The position numbers and the translations under genes were made by a program. A stretch of 64,000 bases of DNA from JADFXI01 sp963784135 (GTDB taxonomy: Bacteria; Nitrospirota; Thermodesulfovibrionia; Thermodesulfovibrionales; Dissulfurispiraceae): positions 26,362-90,361 of the forward strand of contig CAWAQG010000001.1 of NCBI GenBank assembly GCA_963784135.1, written 5' to 3'. This document shows, piece after piece, positions 25,760-33,883 of this stretch. The number at the start of each line of letters is the position of its first letter. Position 1 is the stretch's first letter. Below the pieces are notes generated by a model. The model searched no databases. It worked only from the letters and a program-made list of their open reading frames with translations, and was not told the DNA's origin.

Positions 25760-26365
25760 TCAGGTATAGGCGGACTTGTCCCCTATATCATAGTGCAGGG
25801 GCATAAACACCTTTCTTAAAGTGAAGACAACAAGCATGGCTGCTATCAATATAAGACCATAGGAGGCCCCTCTCGCTGTCAAGCCCCGCCCCGCCAGCAC
25901 AACAAGGTAAAGGGGCATAGTCAGGGCAAGGAGATACCCTTCGATCAGCCTGAAACAGAAAGCCTCTTTTGCAGTAATAAACCCAAGGCAGCCTGCCAAA
26001 GGAAGAAGCAGAAGCGGCCCGTAGGGCTTGCTGATAAGAACTCCCGATACATCTCCCCTGCCGACGGCAAACAAAATGATTAAGGAGATAACCGAAATAT
26101 AATAAAGCATCTTAAGTGCCCGGTGAAACTTGCCGACATAAAGATGTATAAAAAACACACTCATGCCGACAGCTGCATACAATAGTATAAGGAGCACATT
26201 GGTCAATAGCGCAGATGATATATACTCCTGATAAAGAGAGGCCTTTGATGAAAAACAGGCCCCGGCAAGAATAAACAAAGTAGACAGCACAATGCCCGCC
26301 CGGTACAATATTACAGAAATTTTGTCCCACTTCGTAAGCGGCTGAATATATTCCCGTTCACCCAT
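25760..26365 (-). CDS. Integral membrane protein, DUF2301-like
   Basis: 201 residues with about six hydrophobic segments, including ISVILYRAGIVLSTLFILAG, LLTNVLLILLYAAVGMSVFF, YYISVISLIILFAV and LILIAAMLVVFTLRKVF. The central GFITAKEAFCFRLIEGYLLAL segment (21 residues, shown only in part here by its KEAFCF core) resembles the DUF2301 membrane family. The function is unknown. A TATGAT -10-like element ends eight bases before the start ATG at 26365. The 169-bp inverted-repeat element lies upstream, between this gene and the radical SAM gene. Confidence 0.65.
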   Translation of the reverse strand: MGEREYIQPLTKWDKISVILYRAGIVLSTLFILAGACFSSKASLYQEYISSALLTNVLLILLYAAVGMSVFFIHLYVGKFHRALKMLYYISVISLIILFAVGRGDVSGVLISKPYGPLLLLPLAGCLGFITAKEAFCFRLIEGYLLALTMPLYLVVLAGRGLTARGASYGLILIAAMLVVFTLRKVFMPLHYDIGDKSAYT

Positions 26366-26410
26366 ATTTTATATCATAGCAAATCTGCACTTTTTTAAAT
26401 TACTTTTTTT

Positions 26411-26579
26411 GTAGTGGGTCTGTTTGTTTTTGCTCTGTATCACCTGGGTTATCAGTAGTGGGCTGGTAACGTCCAGCCCACATATCGAGAAATGGCGACA
26501 ACAGATAATTTTCAATACATGCCAGTGGTCAGAATCTAAAGACTAATTGATACAGAGCAAAAACAAACAGACCCACTAC
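26411..26579. repeat. 169-bp element with perfect 32-bp terminal inverted repeats
   Basis: Arms 26411-26442 and 26548-26579 are perfect inverted copies, each beginning GTAGTGGGTCTG at the outer end. The 105-bp centre contains no gene. The size and long perfect arms resemble a MITE. A clear target duplication is not visible. The right arm ends 10 bp from the stop of the radical SAM gene, so it could also terminate that transcript. Confidence 0.75.
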
Positions 26580-26589
26580 CAATTTTTTG

Positions 26590-28131
26590 TCATATCCTCG
26601 TCTGCCCCATCACAAGCAGCGGAGCATGGTTGGAAGTAAAAAAAGGCGGCTCCCGTCTTATAATCGGCGCAATTGCCGGATGCCGTTTAAAAGTACCATC
26701 CAGGAACTTTTTTACCCGCTTTCTGGTCCATCCTTTCGGATGCATGTAATCGGTATACAGAGACAGGTCTCCTTCATAAAACGTGCTTGTGCCGAATGCC
26801 GCGGCCTCGGGACTATTTATCGGCATATTGAAAAGCGCGAGGTTCAGGAAGCCGATCTCGCTGCTGTGCCTGACCGTAAAATCCAGGGTCTTTTCAGCCT
26901 CATATTCCGACTCATAAGGAGTACCGAATATGAGATAAACGTAAGTCGCAATGCCTTCTCCGGCAAGCGTTTTCAGCACGCGGGATGCGGTTTCCAAATT
27001 AGTGCCTTTCTGCATTCGGTCGAGCACGCCCTGATCGCCTGATTCAAGCCCGAGCTTTAACATGACGCAGCCGGAGCGCCTGAGCAGCTTGCAGAAGGAA
27101 GGGTCGGCAAGGGACTCTTCAATTCTGGCAAACCCGTACCAGGGAGCGCCTGGCTGCGCACAGGACATGGACTTCATGAACGATTTGCTCATGGCATTAT
27201 CAAGCACATGAACAAGCGCCGGCCTCGTTTTTTCGTCCGGGCCGCACAGTTCGGCAATCTCGCTCAGGGTCTGTCCCGCAGGTACCGGCCTGTAAGGATT
27301 CCCTTCAACGCTTTCAGGGCAAAAGCGGCACTTGCTCCAGTAACAACCGTCTGACGCGCTATAAGGAAGGATCAGTCCGGGCGCCATGTATTCATTTGAC
27401 GCGAAAGGACTGTAATCAGGTTTATAGTGCTCCTGTAAAGCATCCACTCCCATAAAGGAAAGCAATGGTGTTTCTCCGGGACCGGCAATCATATGATCTA
27501 CCAGCCCCGCAAAAGGATTGCGCCCCTTGCTCCATCCCGGGCTGCTCATCCATGAGGTGACAAGGCCTCCTCCAAGGTATATTTTAAGCCCGGCATATGT
27601 CTTTTTCAGAAAGCCTATCATAGCAAATGTACACAGCGCCTGACTTAAATAATTAAGCGAAAAGCCGATTTGTTTGTGCGCGGCAGACTCAAGCGCCTCT
27701 GCCAGTCGGCCCTTAAAATAAGGATAGAAGGGGTTTTCTTCAGGGCTTCCTGCGGCCCTGACAAGATCGCCGCTTTTTAGAGGAGACAGCTTGCTGTGCC
27801 GGTAGTTTGAAAGGCTTATGGTAGCTCCATTGCCTGCCGATGATTGTTCCAGGACGCGGTTCACATCCCCGACCGCCCTCCGATACTGTCCGGGCCGGCC
27901 ATAAATCCCCCGTCCCCTCAACGAGGCAAGATGGTCCAGTCGTTTTCTGAAGGCACGGTATGTCCATGTATCGGAAGGGGACTGCGTTTGATGCAGAAGA
28001 TAAAGCATGCCCTCCAGATTCGCATCCACTGCGCTTCCCTTTATTCCATGGGCCTTGAGGGCGCCGAGAAGCCTCGCAATCCCCGCAGGAGGTTCGCAGG
28101 GTTTAGCAACCGGAGGATATATTAGAATCAT
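26590..28131 (-). CDS. B12-type radical SAM protein
   Basis: 513 residues. The N-terminus (ILIYPPVAKPCEPPAGIARL) and the KIYLGGGLVTSW region resemble the cobalamin-binding domain of B12-dependent radical SAM enzymes. The cluster motif is C-Y-W-S-K-C-R-F-C at about residue 270, CX4CX2C instead of CX3CX2C. Downstream segments LKLGLESGDQGVLDRMQKG and VYLIFGTPYESEYEAEKTL are typical of the barrel. The reaction is unknown. The start ATG overlaps the ppnP stop as ATGA, so the two genes are translationally coupled. The gene ends next to the 169-bp inverted-repeat element. Confidence 0.82.
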   Translation of the reverse strand: MILIYPPVAKPCEPPAGIARLLGALKAHGIKGSAVDANLEGMLYLLHQTQSPSDTWTYRAFRKRLDHLASLRGRGIYGRPGQYRRAVGDVNRVLEQSSAGNGATISLSNYRHSKLSPLKSGDLVRAAGSPEENPFYPYFKGRLAEALESAAHKQIGFSLNYLSQALCTFAMIGFLKKTYAGLKIYLGGGLVTSWMSSPGWSKGRNPFAGLVDHMIAGPGETPLLSFMGVDALQEHYKPDYSPFASNEYMAPGLILPYSASDGCYWSKCRFCPESVEGNPYRPVPAGQTLSEIAELCGPDEKTRPALVHVLDNAMSKSFMKSMSCAQPGAPWYGFARIEESLADPSFCKLLRRSGCVMLKLGLESGDQGVLDRMQKGTNLETASRVLKTLAGEGIATYVYLIFGTPYESEYEAEKTLDFTVRHSSEIGFLNLALFNMPINSPEAAAFGTSTFYEGDLSLYTDYMHPKGWTRKRVKKFLDGTFKRHPAIAPIIRREPPFFTSNHAPLLVMGQTRI

Positions 28132-28442
28132 CTAATAAACGAACAGCAGTAATCTGTCAGGGACTTGACCTTCAACTTGAATTTTGCATTCGGCGCAACT
28201 TCGAACGATTCTCCCCCCTTGACCTGCCTCCATCCCGATTCACCCGGAAGCAGCACCTCAAGTTCGCCCGAGAGTATTTCCATAAGCTCCTTATCGCCGG
28301 TGCCGAATTCGTATTCCCCCGGAAGCATTATCCCAAGCGTTTTTTTAGACCCGTCCCCGAATAAAACAGTCCTGCTCGTCACTTTTCCGTCAAAATAAAC
28401 ATTCGCCTTCCTGACTACCGTCACGTTCCTGAATTCTGACAT
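28128..28442 (-). CDS. ppnP: Pyrimidine/purine nucleoside phosphorylase PpnP
   Basis: 104 residues, the usual length of the PpnP (DUF1255/YaiE) cupin. Diagnostic segments are VYFDGKVTSRTVLFGDGSKKTLGIMLPGEYEFGT (given by its ends), KELMEILSGELEVLLPG and GGESFEVAPNAKFKLKV. PpnP phosphorolyses several nucleosides to the base and ribose-1-phosphate. It is the first gene of a two-gene unit with the downstream radical SAM gene (ATGA overlap). A divergent B12-type radical SAM gene starts 126 bp away. Confidence 0.93.
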   Translation of the reverse strand: MSEFRNVTVVRKANVYFDGKVTSRTVLFGDGSKKTLGIMLPGEYEFGTGDKELMEILSGELEVLLPGESGWRQVKGGESFEVAPNAKFKLKVKSLTDYCCSFIR

Positions 28443-28568
28443 GAAACTTCTCCTTTTTAATTTTCATTGTATACTATATATTATAGCGTAATACTTTCAG
28501 AAATAGCGGGCCGGCGGAGTGATATTGACAGCCGTTTATGAGAGAAACTAAAATGATGAGGAAATTCC

Positions 28569-30098
28569 ATGAAAGCACTACTCATTTATCCTGAATTCCC
28601 TGATACCTTCTGGAGTTTCAGGTATGCCCTGAAATTCATTAACAGAAAGGCGAGCAGTCCACCCCTCGGAATGCTGACTATAGCAGCGATGCTTCCTGAA
28701 GAGTGGGAGAAGCGACTGGTCGACATGAATGTAGAAAGACTGCATGACAATGACCTGAAATGGGCCGATCTCGTCTTTGTAAGCGCGATGTCTGTCCAGA
28801 AGGAATCAGTGAAAGGGGTGATTGGGAGATGTAAGTCCGTTGGTGTCAGGATTGTCGCCGGCGGTCCTCTTTTCACGACCGAATATGAGACGTTCGAGGA
28901 TGTTGACCACCTGGTGCTGAACGAGGCCGAAATCACCCTGCCCCGTTTCCTCGAAGATTTCCGGAATGGCGATGCAGGCCATTTTTATACTACGGACCAG
29001 TGGGCTGACATACGGAAGACGCCCATTCCGCTCTGCGGGCTTATTAATATGAAGCACTATGCCTCAATCAATATCCAGTATTCACGGGGCTGTCCCTTCA
29101 ACTGCGAGTTCTGCGACATTACACTGCTCTGCGGACGTACACCGCGCACCAAGGACAAAGACCAGATCATCAGGGAACTCGAGAGCGTTTACGCGACAGG
29201 ATTCAGAGGCCAGGTTTTCTTTGTTGACGACAATTTTATCGGGAACAAGAAAAAGCTGAAGGAGGAGATACTTCCCGCCATCATCGAATGGATGGAGAGG
29301 AGAAAGCATCCCTTCTCCTTTAATACGCAGGCATCCATAGAACTGTCTGACCATAAAGACCTCCTGGAGCTGATGGTCAGGGCCGGATTCGATGTCGTCT
29401 TCATCGGCATCGAGACCCCGCATGAACAGAGCCTGGCTGAATGCAGCAAATTCCAGAACAAGGACCGCGATCTCCTCGCAAGTGTCAGGAGAATCCAGAA
29501 GTCCGGCCTCGAGGTGCAGGGAGGGTTCATTGTCGGTTTCGACAACGACCCCCTTACGATTTTCGACACCCAGATCAGTTTCATCCAGAAAAGCGGCGTT
29601 GTCACGGCCATGGTCGGCATACTCATTGCCCTTCCGCGCACGCGGCTTTACGAGAGACTCAAAAAGGAGCAGCGGCTGCTGACAGAGACCTCCGGGAACA
29701 ATACGGATTTCTCGACAAATTTTATCCCCAGGATGGACTATGACCTTCTTATCAATGGCTACAAAAAGGTCCTCAACACCCTCTATTCACCCAAACACTA
29801 CTATAAAAGGGTGAGGACATTCCTGAGGGAATACATCCCCCCGCAGAAAAAATTACTCCATTTCCGTTTCAACTACATCTCCGCATTTATCAGGTCCTTA
29901 ATTTATCTGGGGCTCATCGGTAAGGAGAGGTTCCATTATTGGGGTCTTCTTTTCTGGACCATGTTCAGCCGTCCCCGCCTCCTTCCACAGGCCGTTACCC
30001 TCTCGATCTACGGTTTCCATTTCCGGAAGATCTTTGAGGACCGCCTTAATTGGCAGAAAAAAGGCAATATCCGGCGCCAAAAACAATATGAAAAGTAA
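28569..30098 (+). CDS. B12-binding radical SAM protein (DUF4070 type)
   Basis: 509 residues. The N-terminal cobalamin-binding-like domain has ALLIYPEFPDTFWSF, SPPLGMLTIAAMLP and VRIVAGGPLFTTEYETF. The canonical cluster motif CPFNCEFC (CX3CX2C) is at about residue 178, followed by FVDDNFIGNKKKLKEEILP, FIGIETPHEQSL and GGFIVGFDNDPLTIFDTQISF (by its ends). The long basic C-terminal extension (about 370-509) fits DUF4070 proteins. Substrates of this group are mostly unknown. A Shine-Dalgarno (ATGAGGAAATTCC) precedes ATG 28569. It is divergent from ppnP. Confidence 0.85.
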   Translation: MKALLIYPEFPDTFWSFRYALKFINRKASSPPLGMLTIAAMLPEEWEKRLVDMNVERLHDNDLKWADLVFVSAMSVQKESVKGVIGRCKSVGVRIVAGGPLFTTEYETFEDVDHLVLNEAEITLPRFLEDFRNGDAGHFYTTDQWADIRKTPIPLCGLINMKHYASINIQYSRGCPFNCEFCDITLLCGRTPRTKDKDQIIRELESVYATGFRGQVFFVDDNFIGNKKKLKEEILPAIIEWMERRKHPFSFNTQASIELSDHKDLLELMVRAGFDVVFIGIETPHEQSLAECSKFQNKDRDLLASVRRIQKSGLEVQGGFIVGFDNDPLTIFDTQISFIQKSGVVTAMVGILIALPRTRLYERLKKEQRLLTETSGNNTDFSTNFIPRMDYDLLINGYKKVLNTLYSPKHYYKRVRTFLREYIPPQKKLLHFRFNYISAFIRSLIYLGLIGKERFHYWGLLFWTMFSRPRLLPQAVTLSIYGFHFRKIFEDRLNWQKKGNIRRQKQYEK

Positions 30099-30140
30099 TG
30101 CTATTGATTTTTCAGTAATTTTAGTGTTAATATAAATATG

Positions 30141-30218
30141 TTGGCAGGTGAAATGAGATTTATAATATATAGTTAGATTTCTGATGACCACGGGACATTT
30201 TGTCTTGGTGGTTTTTTT
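30141..30218 (+). promoter_or_regulatory. csp promoter and leader hairpin with T-run
   Basis: TTGGCA at 30141 and an AT-rich TATAATAT at 30161-30168 form a promoter candidate. The leader then contains an imperfect hairpin at 30186-30211 (ACCAC...GTGGT ends), followed by seven T residues at 30212-30218. This looks like an intrinsic terminator placed before the csp Shine-Dalgarno, so it could act as an attenuator. It could also terminate the upstream radical SAM gene. Confidence 0.45.
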
Positions 30219-30247
30219 ATTTCGCAGCAAAGGAGAACAACAGGATT

Positions 30248-30445
30248 ATGAAGGGAACAGTAAAGTGGTTCAACGATTCAAAGGGTTTTGGATTCATCAC
30301 AGCGGAAGATGGCAGCGACGTATTCGTCCATCACTCCTCAATTCAGGCGCAGGGTTTCAAATCACTTGCCGAGGGTGACCAGGTGTCTTTCGATGTCGAA
30401 AAGGGAGACAAAGGGCTCAAGGCCGTCAACGTCGTAAAGCAATAA
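30248..30445 (+). CDS. CspA-family cold-shock protein
   Basis: 65 residues, MKGTVKWFNDSKGFGFI then a VFVHHS segment: the RNP1 (KGFGFI) and RNP2 (VFVHHS) motifs of the single cold-shock domain. The protein melts RNA secondary structure. The start ATG 30248 is fixed by homology. An AAAGGAGA Shine-Dalgarno lies somewhat far upstream (about 30230-30237). The leader contains a terminator-like hairpin, and a GC-rich hairpin follows the gene. Confidence 0.95.
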   Translation: MKGTVKWFNDSKGFGFITAEDGSDVFVHHSSIQAQGFKSLAEGDQVSFDVEKGDKGLKAVNVVKQ

Positions 30446-30475
30446 TAACAGTAATGCAGTAAAGAGACAACGAAC

Positions 30476-30494
30476 GCGGGCCGATGAGGCCCGC
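30476..30494 (+). terminator. Hairpin downstream of csp
   Basis: Arms GCGGGCC (30476-30482) and GGCCCGC (30488-30494) with a 5-base loop. There is no long T tract, so termination is probable but not certain. Confidence 0.45.
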
Positions 30495-30585
30495 TATCCT
30501 GCAAGCAGTGTTCTTTGACCTCTCGTTTGTCGTCTCGCATTTCTCGCGCAAAATCCTACAAACATAGAAAGGAGCGTTTATAACC

Positions 30586-30975
30586 ATGTCATTCAGCAGA
30601 AGTGCTCAGTTGCAGAAGAGGGAGCAAAGAGCTCAGAGGGACATCGAGGCGGGGCTGGTTTCGGAGAACTTCCCCAACGTTTCGAAAATCATCCTTGTTT
30701 TGACCTATTACCATGTTGGAGCAATTCCTGTTCTCATGGTCCGTACCATCAATTTCCTCCCTGACTCTGCCGCTAACTTCAAGATGAACTGTGCGATTCC
30801 GGGCTGTGAAGGTGGAGGGTTTGATCTTACGAAAATTATTGCCGCCATGGTTAAAGGGCACAAGAAGACCTTAAAAGGGGACCTCGCATGTGAAGGTAAA
30901 AATGAGTCCTTTGACAATGACCACGCGAGTATTGACTACGAAATCATCGTCGAGTACAAAGCCTCATTGAATTAG
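30586..30975 (+). CDS. Conserved-looking protein of unknown function (129 aa)
   Basis: 129 residues with a good Shine-Dalgarno (AAAGGAG) before ATG 30586. The N-terminus is charged (SAQLQKREQRAQRDIEAG), followed by a hydrophobic stretch (IILVLTYYHVG) and a cysteine pattern C-A-I-P-G-C plus a later lone Cys (LACEGK). GGFDLTKIIAAMVKGHKKTLKGDL is given by its ends. I do not recognise a family. It could bind metal through the cysteines. It lies between csp and the oligoendopeptidase gene, 22 bp before the latter, so it may share its transcript. Confidence 0.7.
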   Translation: MSFSRSAQLQKREQRAQRDIEAGLVSENFPNVSKIILVLTYYHVGAIPVLMVRTINFLPDSAANFKMNCAIPGCEGGGFDLTKIIAAMVKGHKKTLKGDLACEGKNESFDNDHASIDYEIIVEYKASLN

Positions 30976-30997
30976 GGGCCCCTCCGGTACAGCCCGC

Positions 30998-32791
30998 ATG
31001 AAACAGATACAATGGGACCTCAGACAACTCTTCGAGGGCGACAATGACCCCGAGCTTGAAAAGGAAAGGCAGCGCACCGAAGAGAAGAGTTACCGTTTTA
31101 TAAACAAATGGAAAGACCGCACCGATTACCTTGAAGACCCGAATGTTCTCAGCGAGGCACTCGATGAATATGAAATGTGGTCAGGAGATTGCGGTACCGA
31201 TGGAAATGAGGGGTACTATTTCTGGCTCAGGACACAGCAGGACCAGAATGACCCTGCGCTCAAAGCCAGGTCCAATCAGGTTGAGAACTTCAGCAGGACC
31301 ATCCAGAACGATATACAATTTTTCCAGCTCCGCATAGCCAAAATCCATTCCGAACAACAGAACAAATTTCTCGATTACAACCGGCTGAAGGAGTATAAGC
31401 ATTTTCTTGAGCGCATATTCGCCGAAGCAAAGTACCTGCTGAGCGAGCCCGAGGAAAAGATACTGAACATGAAGTCCTCGACGTCGTATTCAAACTGGAT
31501 AAAAATGACCTCCGGTTTCCTTGCGAAAGAGGAAAGGACCGTCCTCCTTGAGGATGGCTCAAAAGGCAGCAAAAACATTTCAGAGTTGTTAAGCCTTCTC
31601 GACAGCAATAACAGAAAAGTAAGGGATTCGGCGGCAAAAGCTTTGAACAGCCTCTTTGACAAATATGCCGAGGTCGCAGAGGCGGAACTCAACTCTGTCC
31701 TTGCCAACAAAAAAACGGATGACGAACTGCGCGGCATTCTGCGTCCCGACCTCTCGCGGCATATCAGCGACGACATCGGAAGCGAAATTGTGGATGCGCT
31801 CATCGAGACGGTATCGGGCAGGTTTGCTATAGCGCACCGCTTTTACGAGGTCAAGGCAAAGCTGCTGGGGCTGAAGAAATTGAAGTACCATGAGAGAAAT
31901 ATCGAGTACGGGGACATAATAAAAAAGTATCCCTATAAAACCTCACTCGAACTCGTAAACAGGGTTTTTAAGCGTCTTGACCCGGAATTTTGCGAAATCC
32001 TGAACATGTTTATACATGACGGCCGTTTCGACGTGTATCCGCGCAGGGGCAAGGGAAGCGGCGCCTTTTGCGCCCACCACCTTATTTCACAGCCTACATA
32101 TATTCTGCTCAATCACACGGATAAGCTGCATGATGTCCTTACACTGGCACATGAACTCGGGCATGGAATCAATAACGAGCTGATCAGAAAAAATCAAAAT
32201 GCCCTGAATTTCGGCACTTCCACCGCAACTGCAGAAGTTGCAAGCACATTCATGGAGGATTTTGTGCTGGAAGAAGTGCTGAGAAGGGCCGATGACGAAC
32301 TTAAGCTCGCCATCATGGTAAAAAAACTCAACGATGATATCTCCACAATATTCCGCCAGGTGGCCTGCTATCGTTTTGAGCAGGAACTCCATCGTGATTT
32401 TAGGACTAAAGGCTATCTTTCAAAGGAAGATATAGGAGGTCTTTTCCGGAAGCATATGGCTGCCTATATGGGTCCTTTCGTCGAACAGTCCATGGGATCT
32501 GAGAACTGGTGGGTATACTGGAGCCATATCCGGTATTTCTTTTATGTTTACTCCTATGCAAGCGGCCTGCTCATCTCCAAGTCGCTGCAGCACTCTGTCA
32601 GGGAAAATCCCGCGTTCATCAGCCGGGTGAAGGAGTTCCTTGCAGCCGGCCTCTCTGATTCACCGCAGAATATATTTAAGCGGCTCGGCATAGATGTATC
32701 CGACAGCGGTTTCTGGAACAAGGGACTTGATGAGGTGGAAAAGTTGCTGGAAGAAACAACCGCTCTTGCGCGAAGACTGGGCAAAATATAG
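30998..32791 (+). CDS. pepF: M3-family oligoendopeptidase F
   Basis: 597 residues, the PepF/M3B length. The zinc motif is LAHELGHGINNE (HEXXH), with the third ligand expected in TAEVASTFMEDFVLEE about 25 residues later. The N-terminal half is helical (WDLRQLFEGDNDPELEKE). The C-terminus has YWSHIRYFFYVYSYASGLLISKSL (by its ends), typical of the substrate-binding wall. It degrades short peptides in the cytoplasm. It follows the 129-residue protein closely and ends next to an ATAGG-type repeat shared with convergent coaD. Confidence 0.93.
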   Translation: MKQIQWDLRQLFEGDNDPELEKERQRTEEKSYRFINKWKDRTDYLEDPNVLSEALDEYEMWSGDCGTDGNEGYYFWLRTQQDQNDPALKARSNQVENFSRTIQNDIQFFQLRIAKIHSEQQNKFLDYNRLKEYKHFLERIFAEAKYLLSEPEEKILNMKSSTSYSNWIKMTSGFLAKEERTVLLEDGSKGSKNISELLSLLDSNNRKVRDSAAKALNSLFDKYAEVAEAELNSVLANKKTDDELRGILRPDLSRHISDDIGSEIVDALIETVSGRFAIAHRFYEVKAKLLGLKKLKYHERNIEYGDIIKKYPYKTSLELVNRVFKRLDPEFCEILNMFIHDGRFDVYPRRGKGSGAFCAHHLISQPTYILLNHTDKLHDVLTLAHELGHGINNELIRKNQNALNFGTSTATAEVASTFMEDFVLEEVLRRADDELKLAIMVKKLNDDISTIFRQVACYRFEQELHRDFRTKGYLSKEDIGGLFRKHMAAYMGPFVEQSMGSENWWVYWSHIRYFFYVYSYASGLLISKSLQHSVRENPAFISRVKEFLAAGLSDSPQNIFKRLGIDVSDSGFWNKGLDEVEKLLEETTALARRLGKI

Positions 32792-32799
32792 AAAATAAC

Positions 32800-32833
32800 A
32801 ATAGGATTTTACCTATTGCCCATCACCTATGAC
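32800..32833. repeat. ATAGG/CCTAT intergenic repeat, copy 4
   Basis: AATAGG and ACCTATTGCC units lie between convergent pepF and coaD. The coaD stop (32827-32829) is inside the repeat. Confidence 0.6.
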
Positions 32834-33315
32834 CTTTCTTTTTTAAATTTGTCCTTCAATGCCTTTTCAACCACTTCGGGCACCAGCCCCGTAACCTGTC
32901 CGCCGAACGACGCCGCCTCTTTAACAATCGTCGATGTAAGGTAGGAGAACTCTTGCGAGGGCATCATAAAGACGGTTTCCAGCTCGCCTGCGAGCCGCCT
33001 GTTCATTAATGCCATCTGAAGTTCATATTCAAAATCGGACACCGCCCTCAAACCCCTGATAATCGCTATGCCGCCTTTTTCCTGAACATAATTGACAAGC
33101 AGCCCGTTGAATGCCTCCACTCTCACACCGCGATACTCCCTGACCGACACTTCAATAAGCGAAAGGCGTTCATCGAGGCTGAACAGAGGCTTTTTCCCGG
33201 GGCTATGCGCCACTGCAATAATCAACTCGTCGAATATCATCAGCCCGCGTTTAACAAGGTCAATATGCCCGTTTGTTATGGGATCAAATGTGCCCGGATA
33301 AATAGCAAGCTTCAT
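32827..33315 (-). CDS. coaD: Phosphopantetheine adenylyltransferase
   Basis: 162 residues, exactly the usual length. It begins MKLAIYPGTFDPITNGHIDL, with the T/HXGH nucleotidyltransferase motif (GTFDPITNGH). AIIRGLRAVSDFEYELQMAL and the SQEFSYLTSTIVKEAA block follow. It makes dephospho-CoA from 4'-phosphopantetheine and ATP, the fourth step of CoA synthesis. It is the last gene of an apparent purN-rsmD-coaD leftward unit, one base after the rsmD stop. The rsmD-coaD pairing is common in bacteria. Confidence 0.97.
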   Translation of the reverse strand: MKLAIYPGTFDPITNGHIDLVKRGLMIFDELIIAVAHSPGKKPLFSLDERLSLIEVSVREYRGVRVEAFNGLLVNYVQEKGGIAIIRGLRAVSDFEYELQMALMNRRLAGELETVFMMPSQEFSYLTSTIVKEAASFGGQVTGLVPEVVEKALKDKFKKERS

Positions 33316-33316
33316 C

Positions 33317-33883
33317 TTACCGTTCTTTTTTATACAGACTCAATGCTGTATCTCCATATTTATATTTCTTCTTTAATGCCAATTGGCCGGTCTGCTCTCC
33401 CAACTCTCTTCTGGAGTAATGTTCGGCAATAATGATTCCGTCTTCGCCGGATGTACCGAGTTCGTCGATCAGAGATATTACCTGCATTGTTTCTTCCGAT
33501 GCATAAGGGGGGTCAAGAAAAATAATAGTAAACAGCTCCTCATTCTTCCTCAGAAAATCCTGGACCCGCGCCCTTACGACAAGTGCTTTTTCCCTGAAGC
33601 CGAAACGGTCCACAAACTCTTTAATTATATTGGACCTAAGATTATTCTCTTCGACAAACACCACCCTTCCGGCCCCCCTGCTCAGTGCCTCGAGGCCGAC
33701 AGCACCGGTCCCGGCATAAAGATCGAGAAAGGCAGAGCCTTCTATTCTGCCGCTCAGGATATTAAAGACCGCCGCTCTTACTTTTGCGGGTGTAGGCCGT
33801 AGTTCGTCACCATCCTCCCGCCGTAAAAAGGCTTTTCTTATCCCGACCTTTCTGCCTTTTGCCGTGCCGCCTGAAATCCTCAT
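33317..33883 (-). CDS. rsmD: 16S rRNA (guanine966-N2)-methyltransferase
   Basis: 188 residues. It begins RISGGTAKGRKV and carries RPTPAKVRAAVFNIL, the SAM motif FLDLYAGTGAVGLEALSRGA, and the catalytic DPPY (IIFLDPPYASEE) of N-methyltransferases. It methylates G966 of 16S rRNA during 30S assembly. The gene overlaps purN by 4 bases (ATGA) and is immediately followed by coaD. Confidence 0.95.
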   Translation of the reverse strand: MRISGGTAKGRKVGIRKAFLRREDGDELRPTPAKVRAAVFNILSGRIEGSAFLDLYAGTGAVGLEALSRGAGRVVFVEENNLRSNIIKEFVDRFGFREKALVVRARVQDFLRKNEELFTIIFLDPPYASEETMQVISLIDELGTSGEDGIIIAEHYSRRELGEQTGQLALKKKYKYGDTALSLYKKER

